Shown here: piece by piece, positions 1-5,297 of the stretch
Layout: each line of letters starts with the position of its first letter
How positions within the stretch are numbered: position 1 is the stretch's first letter
Source: Bacteroidales bacterium UBA1208
GTDB taxonomy: Bacteria; Bacteroidota; Bacteroidia; Bacteroidales; P3
DNA length: 16,484 nt
Assembly (NCBI GenBank): GCA_002309955.1
Contig: DBXQ01000071.1
Location: forward strand, 1 to 16,484
Direction of reading: 5' to 3'
Notes under the pieces: generated by a model
Databases searched by the model: none
What the model saw: the letters and a program-made list of their open reading frames with translations, nothing else
What the model was told of the DNA's origin: nothing
Program-made: the position numbers and the translations under genes

Positions 1-304
1 AGGCGCGGAAGGGAGCATTGCCCACCGTACCGCTCACATTGTTGAACACTGCCACAGTGGCAGGAGTCTGCGGGGTGGCACGATAAAAGCCGTTGCCCTC
101 AGTGCCGTACACCACAATCTGATCGCCTTCCACCCAGTTGAGCGCGGTGCCGTTGAGGGCGGTCTTGCCATCCTTCGAGGTGCATACCTCCATCGTGGCA
201 CGGAACTGCGTGCCGTCGCCCATGGTCTCCTTCTGGCAGGAGGATAGAGTTAATAGATTTGACAGAGCCAGCAGACTCAATAAACTTACTAATGTTCTTT
301 TCAT
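1..304 (-). CDS. Surface lipoprotein, fimbrillin-like (3' part beyond window)
   Basis: The start codon is at 304-302 and the frame stays open through 101 codons to the window edge, so only the N-terminus is present. Residues 1-22 form a basic, leucine-rich signal peptide (MKRTLVSLLSLLALSNLL) that ends in a lipobox, LSSC, with Cys23 as the predicted lipidation site. The mature start runs CQKETMGDG. It is followed by a stretch of the form SKDGKTALNGTALNWVEGDQ, then IVVYG, which is characteristic of Bacteroidales fimbrillin-like and Mfa-like surface lipoproteins. In that family the protein is exported by the lipoprotein pathway and exposed on the outer membrane, as a fimbrial subunit or adhesin. 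It lies 125 nt downstream of a 54-codon gene on the same strand and is probably co-transcribed with it. The lipoprotein assignment is firm. The fimbrillin assignment rests only on the N-terminal pattern, and the polymerisation domain is not visible. Confidence 0.75.
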   Translation of the reverse strand, partial: MKRTLVSLLSLLALSNLLTLSSCQKETMGDGTQFRATMEVCTSKDGKTALNGTALNWVEGDQIVVYGTEGNGFYRATPQTPATVAVFNNVSGTVGNAPFRA

Positions 305-363
305 TTTTAATTGTTTGTGTTTTGTTGTTAATGTTTTTTCCACGTGTTTCGCGTTTTTTTCTC

Positions 364-410
364 CACGTATCACAAATATTATCTATCCGTGTAATACGCG
401 TGATACGCGG
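364..410. repeat. Short inverted and direct repeats between two minus-strand genes
   Basis: The intergenic stretch contains CGTATCAC (366-373) and its inverse GTGATACG (400-407), plus the direct repeat ATACGCG at 394-400 and 403-409. It is GC/CG-rich within an otherwise AT-rich spacer. It could be a protein-binding site, a processing hairpin in the transcript, or a small dispersed repeat; nothing here decides between these. Confidence 0.4.
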
Positions 411-429
411 AGGCGTTGCGTGAGGCAAA

Positions 430-594
430 TCAATCAAAGTCGCTGCCGCCGTGCACCTCGCCGCTGCTGACAAGATTCTCGTTGCTGCCGGTGGGGGCAA
501 GACCACCTCCGCTAACCTGAAAACCGCGCTCCACGCGGGCTGAAAGCACTTCCACCATGGGAGCGTTGTACTCCCGCTTGTTGTTTCGAGTCAT
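430..594 (-). CDS. Small 54-residue protein of the kind found beside Bacteroidales surface lipoproteins
   Basis: ATG at 594-592 opens a 54-codon frame ending in TGA at 432-430. The protein starts MTRNNKREYNAPMVEVLSAR, continues VERGFQVSGGG and ends in a Gly/Ser/Asp-rich tail, GEVHGGSDFD. This is the usual layout of short Bacteroidales proteins with a P-x-x-E-V-L core, a hydrophobic G-F-x-x-S turn and a low-complexity acidic tail, which are often encoded directly upstream of fimbrillin-like or repeat-containing lipoproteins. Their function is not established. There is no signal peptide or transmembrane helix. The gene is on the same strand as the lipoprotein downstream and is preceded by a leader of over 300 nt that leads back to a promoter-like element near 940. 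The call rests on the position, the ATG start and the family-like sequence. Confidence 0.6.
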   Translation of the reverse strand: MTRNNKREYNAPMVEVLSARVERGFQVSGGGLAPTGSNENLVSSGEVHGGSDFD

Positions 595-932
595 GTTGTT
601 TTGATATTTTTGAATAAGATTATGCCTACTCTATACAAACAGTTTTCGGCTTCCCTGCCTGAGCTGGAAAGCCGATATTCTCAAAATAAGGGGCACGAAG
701 AAAGGCGTGATTCTTTCGTTTACACTGCTTATTTTTACGCTGGGCGTCCGGAATAGCCCTGAAAGTAAATAAGTAATACGAAAATCCACGCCCCTAGGAC
801 GTGAACCTTCCGCTTTCTCATTCTCACTTTCATTAAGTTTTCCGGACTTAGCGCAAGAGAACAAGAGCGTCAAGCTCAGTTGTTTATATCTTGTATTTCT
901 ATTCTATTACATGCTATTTCTATTTAGATTTC
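595..932 (-). other. Long structured 5' leader or non-coding RNA
   Basis: No convincing gene lies between the small-protein start and the promoter-like element at 939-946. The minus-strand RNA can form several hairpins. The best is a 9-bp stem, CGGCTTTCC with GGGAAGCCG (plus coordinates 666-674 and 647-655). It includes one G-U pair that would be a mismatch on the plus strand, which favours a minus-strand RNA. A second is CACG-U-CC closing on GGCGTG around 784-800. GGGC with GCCC occurs near 742-759. These features suggest a regulatory leader or small RNA. No known riboswitch consensus was recognised. Confidence 0.35.
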
Positions 933-938
933 ACACTG

Positions 939-946
939 CAAAGATA
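939..946 (-). promoter_or_regulatory. Bacteroidales -7 element for the leftward transcript
   Basis: On the minus strand the sequence reads TATCTTTG followed by C, an exact match to the Bacteroidales -7 consensus TAnnTTTG. No clear TTTG -33 box occurs at the usual 19-20 bp spacing. It would start transcription near 932 toward the small protein and lipoprotein genes. The region 947-1102 between the two divergent -7 elements is AT-rich and shows no gene. Confidence 0.45.
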
Positions 947-1102
947 CACATTTTTTTCGATATATCATCTTTTTTCCAAACCTCCTATGGCAAACCTCCC
1001 TTCGATGGATATATTTGCTTATGTACTCTCATTTTCGACCCATCCCTTTTCACATTTTTCAACAACGTTCGACTAAAATTTATATATATCAAAAAAAGTT
1101 CG

Positions 1103-1110
1103 TATCTTTG
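1103..1110 (+). promoter_or_regulatory. Bacteroidales -7 element upstream of tig
   Basis: TATCTTTG at 1103-1110 matches TAnnTTTG exactly and is followed by an AT-rich leader of about 45 nt to the trigger factor ATG. The -33 region is AT-rich (around 1081-1090) without a clean TTTG. Confidence 0.55.
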
Positions 1111-1164
1111 CATTTCGTTTGAAAATAATAAAACAACAAGAAATCAATAAATTAGATAAAAAAG

Positions 1165-2526
1165 ATGAATATCACCAGAGAAAACTTAGGGGAATTGGAC
1201 CTCTGCATCAAGGTTGACATTGCAGAAAATGACTATGCCGAGAAGGTTGCAAAACAGTTAAAAGAATATCAACACAAAGCCACCGTCCCCGGCTTCCGCA
1301 AAGGTATGGCTCCAATGGCCTTGATCCAACGTATCTACAAACCCACCATTGTTGCCGACGCCGTTCAGGATCTCCTCGGTGAGTCTCTCTACAAATATAT
1401 TGACGACGAAAAACTCGACATCATCGGTTCTCCCCTCTCCAACGAAGAGAAGACCGGCACCCCAGACTTTGCCAACGGCAAGGACTTCACTTTCTATTTC
1501 GACGCTGCCCTCTTCCCCGACATCAATATCGAATGGGACAAAGTCGACGCCAAACTCTACTCCATCAAAGTTACCGCCAAGGACATTGACTCTCAAGTCA
1601 ACGACATCACCGAACGTTTTGGCAAATTCGAATCCCCCGAAGCCATCGTCGAGAATGCCCAGGTCTACGGCAAAGCCATCGAACTGACCAAGGAAGGCAC
1701 CGACAAAGAAGGCGGTGTCTCCACATTCTGCTCCTTCAAACTCTCCGACATCAAGGATCCCGAAATCTCCGCTCTCTTCATCGGCAAGAAAGCCAAGGAA
1801 TCCGTTGTCATCAACGCCGCCAAGGCATTCACCCCCACTGTCATCGAGAAGACCCTCCGTCTCGAATCTGCCGAAGCCAAGAAATTCAAGAGCGACATCC
1901 GTATCGAAATCAGCGGCTGTTCCCACATCACCCCTGCCGAACTCAACGAGGAACTCTTCGAAAAAGTCTTCCCCGGTCAGGGCATCAAAGAACTCGACAA
2001 ATTCCGCAAAGCTGTATCTTCCCAAATCGAGAAAGCCAACGACGAGCAGTGCCAGATTCTTTTCGTCAACCAAGTCCGTAAGCAGCTCCTCGACAACTTC
2101 AACGCCACCATGCCCGAGGCATTCCTCAAGCGCTGGATTCTTTCCCGCAACTCCGACAAAAACGTCACCGCCGAGACCATTGAGAATGAATGGGCCGACA
2201 CCTATCTTCCTTCGCTCAAATGGGAACTCCTCGACAACTCTCTCAACAAGATTCAGTCTATCGAACCCACCCAAAACGAAATCGTCGACTACGTTAAAGA
2301 CATCCTCCGCAACTCCGGCTCCAAACACGAAGACGAGGACGATGCCAAATACGAAGAGCGCCTCGAACAATCTGCCCGTTCCATTGCCCAAGACCGCAAC
2401 AACGTCCGCCAGATCGTCGACAAACTCACCGTCGACAAAACCTACGTCCTCTTCAAGGAAAAAGTCAACCCCGAGGCTGTGAAAGTCTCAGCTAAAGAAT
2501 TCGGCGAAATCGCTCGCCAACAATAA
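1165..2526 (+). CDS. tig: Trigger factor, ribosome-associated chaperone
   Basis: Trigger factor binds the ribosome near the nascent-chain exit tunnel and shields new polypeptides in the cytoplasm. The 453-residue length fits the family. The N-terminal ribosome-binding domain contains the signature region PGFRKGMAPMALIQRIYK at about residues 42-59, which matches the G-F-R-x-G-x-x-P ribosome-docking motif. A middle region (about 150-245) occupies the place of the FKBP-like peptidyl-prolyl isomerase domain but is divergent, as is usual in Bacteroidota. The rest (about 250-450) is the helical chaperone domain. Codon use strongly prefers C-ending codons, consistent with high expression. The ATG at 1165 follows a Bacteroidales promoter by about 55 nt. 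The gene appears monocistronic because a strong terminator begins 35 nt after its stop. In many bacteria tig precedes clpP and clpX; that arrangement is absent here. Confidence 0.97.
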   Translation: MNITRENLGELDLCIKVDIAENDYAEKVAKQLKEYQHKATVPGFRKGMAPMALIQRIYKPTIVADAVQDLLGESLYKYIDDEKLDIIGSPLSNEEKTGTPDFANGKDFTFYFDAALFPDINIEWDKVDAKLYSIKVTAKDIDSQVNDITERFGKFESPEAIVENAQVYGKAIELTKEGTDKEGGVSTFCSFKLSDIKDPEISALFIGKKAKESVVINAAKAFTPTVIEKTLRLESAEAKKFKSDIRIEISGCSHITPAELNEELFEKVFPGQGIKELDKFRKAVSSQIEKANDEQCQILFVNQVRKQLLDNFNATMPEAFLKRWILSRNSDKNVTAETIENEWADTYLPSLKWELLDNSLNKIQSIEPTQNEIVDYVKDILRNSGSKHEDEDDAKYEERLEQSARSIAQDRNNVRQIVDKLTVDKTYVLFKEKVNPEAVKVSAKEFGEIARQQ

Positions 2527-2527
2527 A

Positions 2528-2541
2528 CGCCGTCTTCGGCG
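2528..2541 (+). other. Small GC hairpin just after tig
   Basis: CGCCG (2528-2532) pairs with CGGCG (2537-2541) across a UCUU tetraloop, starting two nucleotides after the stop codon. No U-tract follows, so it is more likely a transcript-stabilising hairpin than a terminator. Confidence 0.4.
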
Positions 2542-2560
2542 CTACCCTTCTTCAGAAAAA

Positions 2561-2595
2561 GACACCCCTGTCTACGGTCAGGGGTCTTTTTTTTT
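2561..2595 (+). terminator. Rho-independent terminator of tig
   Basis: GAC-A-CCCCTG pairs with CAGGGG-TC across the short loop TCTACGGT, with a tract of ten T directly after. An A-rich run precedes the stem. Confidence 0.9.
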
Positions 2596-2667
2596 ATTCC
2601 CTCAACCGACCCTCTCCCCTCCCACTTTTTTTCAAAAAGACAAAAAGACGGAATTAACAAATCTTTT

Positions 2668-2699
2668 TTTGTTTATATCCAAAAAATCATGTAAATTTG
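2668..2699 (+). promoter_or_regulatory. Bacteroidales promoter upstream of the HU-like gene
   Basis: TTTG at 2668-2671 and TAAATTTG at 2692-2699 are separated by 20 bp, matching both parts of the Bacteroidales housekeeping consensus. The predicted start near 2705 gives a leader of about 235 nt before the HU-like start codon. Confidence 0.75.
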
Positions 2700-2763
2700 C
2701 ACTAAATCTTTTCAAAATATCAAACAATATAAAAAACAATTAAAAGGAATAGATAGACTGGAA

Positions 2764-2889
2764 ATGATTAACAAATCCATAACAAAATTAGTAAAAGGCA
2801 CAGACATTCCACTGTCGGTTCAACCCTTATTTCTTTTCAATTTCCCAAGCCCTCACGGCTATTTTTTTGCCTCCTTACATTCCAATTAA
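2764..2889 (+). CDS. Possible 41-codon leader ORF before the HU-like gene
   Basis: ATG at 2764-2766 opens a 41-codon frame, closing with TAA at 2887-2889, inside the leader between the promoter and the HU-like gene. The product would begin MINKSITKLVKGTDIP and carry an aromatic, hydrophobic C-terminal half. No family was recognised and no ribosome-binding site is evident, though Bacteroidales often lack one. It could be a regulatory leader peptide or chance. The codons use A/T freely, unlike the C-ending usage of neighbouring genes, which argues against a long-standing protein gene. Confidence 0.25.
   Translation: MINKSITKLVKGTDIPLSVQPLFLFNFPSPHGYFFASLHSN
2848..2868 (+). terminator. Weak attenuator-like hairpin in the HU-like leader
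   Basis: AGCC pairs with GGCT across a 5-nt loop and is followed by A and seven T. The stem is only 4 bp, so termination here would be weak or conditional. It lies inside the possible leader ORF. Confidence 0.2.
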
Positions 2890-2939
2890 TCCGCAGGATA
2901 ACCAACTACTAATAATAAACTATTCACACATCCTTTCCA

Positions 2940-3212
2940 ATGACTAAATCTGATATAGTAAAAGAAATCCATTCCCGCACAGGCATCCGCAACCAAACTT
3001 GCGCCCTCATCATCGACGAACTCATCGACACCATCAAGTCCAACATGACCAACGGACACAATATCTACCTGCGCGGTTTCGGCACATTCATCGTACGGCA
3101 CCATAATGCCAAACGTGCCTACAACATAAACAACGACTCCTACACTGTCATTCAAGCACACTGTACTCCTGTCTTCAAGCCCGGGAAAGAATTGGTTTCC
3201 AAAACAAGGTGA
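2940..3212 (+). CDS. HU/IHF family DNA-binding protein
   Basis: This 90-residue protein has the length and layout of HU/IHF proteins, which dimerise and bend DNA. The N-terminus MTKSDIVKEIHSRTGI gives the helical dimerisation region. NIYLRGFGTFIVRHHNAK at about residues 41-58 corresponds to the conserved V-x-L-R-G-F-G-x-F beta segment. RAYNIN corresponds to the R-N-x DNA-contacting arm, and the end VFKPGKELV matches the F-x-P-G/A-K-x-L closing motif. The arm-tip region INNDSYTVIQAH is divergent: the usual R-N-P proline is not obvious, so the DNA-intercalation tip may differ from standard HU. It is monocistronic, with its own promoter 240 nt upstream and a terminator overlapping the stop codon. 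A nucleoid-architecture role is inferred from the family. Confidence 0.93.
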   Translation: MTKSDIVKEIHSRTGIRNQTCALIIDELIDTIKSNMTNGHNIYLRGFGTFIVRHHNAKRAYNINNDSYTVIQAHCTPVFKPGKELVSKTR

Positions 3213-3240
3213 CAGGCACATACGTCTCTGCCACCTTTTT
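3207..3240 (+). terminator. Rho-independent terminator of the HU-like gene, overlapping its stop codon
   Basis: AGGTG and GGCA pair with TGCC and CACCT, with an ACA bulge, followed by six T. The stop codon TGA (3210-3212) is part of the 5' arm, so the coding end and the terminator are merged. Confidence 0.8.
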
Positions 3241-3279
3241 TCATCCCTCCGTGCAATAAAAAACTCCTTTTAGCGTTTC

Positions 3280-3298
3280 TTTTCCTCAAAGAGGAAAA
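3280..3298. repeat. Perfect 8-bp inverted repeat before the beta-barrel gene
   Basis: TTTTCCTC, the spacer AAA, then GAGGAAAA. It lies 54 nt upstream of the chosen start of the outer-membrane protein. It could be an operator or a hairpin at the 5' end of the transcript. No TAnnTTTG promoter was found in 3241-3351. Confidence 0.45.
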
Positions 3299-3351
3299 AC
3301 AAACCAATGGCATCAGCCCTCGCTCTTGCCAAACAAACACAATTGCACACC

Positions 3352-3981
3352 ATGAAGCGCATATCTAAAATCACGCTCTTCGCCCTCCTTGTGGCATTCT
3401 TTTCAATGGCCTCTGCCTATGCCGAAACCCCGTCCGGCTCGAAACCAAAAAAACAAAAGGCAGCACTCTCCCTTAAGATGAACTACTTCACGCCCTCCTA
3501 CGACTTCATCAATGCCCTCTCACGCAATCTCAACGATGGAGCCTTCGGCATCTTCAGCCATTCCACCGTCGGCCTCTCCCTCCGCATCCCCGTCTGGCGC
3601 TCACTCTACATCCAGCCCGAAGTCCACTACGGCATAGCCACCAACTGGGAAGAAGCCGCACACAAAAACAATTTCTTCTCAAAAATGGCCAACGCCTTCA
3701 ACAACCGCCAATTCAGCTACTTCGACGTACCCCTCTTCTTCGGCTTCCGATGGGAACCCGTCAAACTCTTCGCCGCCCGTGCCTATTTCGGACCCCTCAT
3801 GCAATTCTCTCTCCTCAACAAACAATTCAATATCTTGGGCCAATACAGTCTCGCCTGCGGTGCGGGTCTCGACCTTCTCAACTTCCTCAGTCTTGATGCC
3901 GGCTACCGCATCGGCATGCAAAAACTTTCTTTCCTCGAAGAAACCGGCACCTACTTCCTTACCCTTGGTCTCAAATTCTAA
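3352..3981 (+). CDS. PorT-like outer-membrane beta-barrel protein
   Basis: The predicted product is 209 residues. I chose the ATG at 3352 over one 45 nt upstream because it begins a standard signal peptide, MKRISKITLFALLVAFFSMA then SAYA, ending in an A-Y-A cleavage site. After a short basic linker (KPKKQK) come alternating hydrophobic/aromatic strands such as LYIQPEVHYGI, YFDVPLFFGFRW, AARAYFGPLMQFSL and YSLACGAGLDLL. The protein ends in a strand closing with Phe (YFLTLGLKF), the typical C-terminal signature for outer-membrane barrel insertion. The V-P-L-x-x-G-x-R-W pattern is common in Bacteroidota barrels of the PorT / OMP_b-brl family. Members with known roles serve in secretion or as small pores; the specific function of this one is not visible. 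It is flanked by a terminator upstream, so it must have a promoter in 3241-3351 that I could not identify. Confidence 0.82.
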   Translation: MKRISKITLFALLVAFFSMASAYAETPSGSKPKKQKAALSLKMNYFTPSYDFINALSRNLNDGAFGIFSHSTVGLSLRIPVWRSLYIQPEVHYGIATNWEEAAHKNNFFSKMANAFNNRQFSYFDVPLFFGFRWEPVKLFAARAYFGPLMQFSLLNKQFNILGQYSLACGAGLDLLNFLSLDAGYRIGMQKLSFLEETGTYFLTLGLKF

Positions 3982-4275
3982 CCCCTCCAGTCTTCTTCTC
4001 TACACCTTTTCCCATCCTCCCCACTACCCCTCATCCTTCTGCACCCCCCTCCAAAAAAATGGTTTTTTGACAACAGACACAACATAAATATATTATATCA
4101 CAATAATACACACAATCTCCCGTTATATCAAAAAAAGGACTTCCACATATTGCTTCAATCAGGAAAACTCTCAGTAACCCCAACTCATAATGTGGAGATT
4201 ATCAAACCAGCATGCCGAAGACACGCACTTTTAAAATTGAATTAATAAAACCCACTAAAACAAAACCACCCTATT
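3982..4275. other. Intergenic region, no gene found
   Basis: The first 70 nt is pyrimidine-rich and the remainder AT-rich. A weak A/T hairpin, CAAAAAA with TTTTTTG, sits at 4052-4069. TAAAATTG (4232-4239) is one mismatch from the -7 consensus and could serve the gene at 4276, but it has no matching -33 box. No strong terminator follows the beta-barrel gene. Confidence 0.5.
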
Positions 4276-5250
4276 ATGAAAAAGAAAACATTACTTCTTC
4301 TGGCCAGTCTCATCCTCACAGCCTTTACCGCCAATGCACAGCTCGGTGACATATTGAACAAAGCCGCTAAGAAAGCAGCCCAAAAAGCCACCGAGAAAAT
4401 AACCGACAAAGCAGTCGATGCCGCCGCCAAGTCTCTTGAAAGCAAACTGGAGCAAAACAAGAAACAGACCCCTGCCGACGAAAATGCCAACGAGCAGCCC
4501 ACCAGCATCAGCCTCTTGCTCACGACACAGATGCCCGAGTTACCCACTGCCGAGCAATACACCAAATACAAAGAAGCCGAGCTCAACGAACAGACCCTTA
4601 AAATGATAGTAAGCCCCGTCGCCTCTTTCCAGTCCAACATCCTCAGCCTCTCCATGAAAATACTTTCCCTGACCGATTCAACCGAGCTGACCGAAGCAGC
4701 CTACCGCCAAGCTGAAATGTCCACTGGCCTCTCCCGCGAAGAGCTCGACCACCTTGCCACCCTTCCCGACGACCAACAGCAAGCCTACCTCCAAGCCCAC
4801 TACAAAGAGGGCACCGCTCAAGCAGCCCTCATCCAGCAAGCCACCGAAGCAAGTGAATACCTCAAACCTATCCAACCACTCATCGACCAATGGGAATCCT
4901 TCAATAGCCGCATTGACGACCTGTACAACACCACTGACGAACAATGCAAACAAATCTACCACCGCTACGCCCAACAGCTAAACAAAGCTTCCGACAAAGA
5001 ACGCAACAAAATTCTCATCAAATACTACTCCGAGATTGCTCCCATCATGCGCAACACCGTGTTGCAGGCCCTCCAAATCCGGCTTTCCGAACAGATGCCT
5101 GTTGCCGAACAAATCGAACAGCACCTCTCCCCCATCCGGGCCGAACACCCCGACCTCTTCACCCTGACCCTTAACTACCCCAGAAACACCGCCACGCTCT
5201 TCCTTGCCGAACCCACACACATGCTCGACATCCCTCAATACCCCGACTAA
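4276..5250 (+). CDS. Secreted alpha-helical protein of unknown function
   Basis: The 324-residue product begins with a clear type I signal peptide, MKKKTLLLLASLILTAFTAN then AQ, so it is exported to the periplasm or envelope; there is no lipobox. The next segment, LGDILNKAAKKAAQKATEKI, is a strongly amphipathic Ala/Lys helix extending to about residue 65. This arrangement is often seen at the N-terminus of uncharacterised Bacteroidota exported proteins. The remainder is rich in Gln, Glu, Leu and Ala and is predicted to be mostly helical, with a coiled-coil tendency (about residues 125-290) and few glycines. No enzyme motif was recognised. It is followed after 47 nt, without a terminator, by the membrane channel-like gene on the same strand, so the two may be co-transcribed and functionally linked. 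Confidence 0.8.
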   Translation: MKKKTLLLLASLILTAFTANAQLGDILNKAAKKAAQKATEKITDKAVDAAAKSLESKLEQNKKQTPADENANEQPTSISLLLTTQMPELPTAEQYTKYKEAELNEQTLKMIVSPVASFQSNILSLSMKILSLTDSTELTEAAYRQAEMSTGLSREELDHLATLPDDQQQAYLQAHYKEGTAQAALIQQATEASEYLKPIQPLIDQWESFNSRIDDLYNTTDEQCKQIYHRYAQQLNKASDKERNKILIKYYSEIAPIMRNTVLQALQIRLSEQMPVAEQIEQHLSPIRAEHPDLFTLTLNYPRNTATLFLAEPTHMLDIPQYPD

Positions 5251-5297
5251 CCCCCTCCACTGCAAGTCCGATTTTTTAACCCACTCATCATACCACC

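Noticed and set aside
99..506. 135-codon minus-strand frame at the left edge
   Set aside because: It crosses both the small-protein gene and the lipoprotein signal peptide in a different frame. The lipobox-bearing frame is clearly the real one.
631..873. 80-codon minus-strand frame in the leader
   Set aside because: The start would be TTG, it lies over hairpins, and the product is low in family-like features. I treat the region as a structured leader.
1258..2391. 377-codon minus-strand frame across the trigger factor gene
   Set aside because: It is antisense to a confidently assigned gene. Its Gly/Val/Phe/Asp-rich product is what C-ending codons give when read from the other strand.
1715..2482. 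255-codon plus-strand frame inside tig
   Set aside because: It is a Ser/Pro/Thr-rich out-of-frame reading of tig, with composition typical of a shadow frame.
4052..4069. A/T hairpin as a terminator for the beta-barrel gene
   Set aside because: The stem contains only A-T pairs apart from one closing C-G pair, and no T-tract follows outside it.
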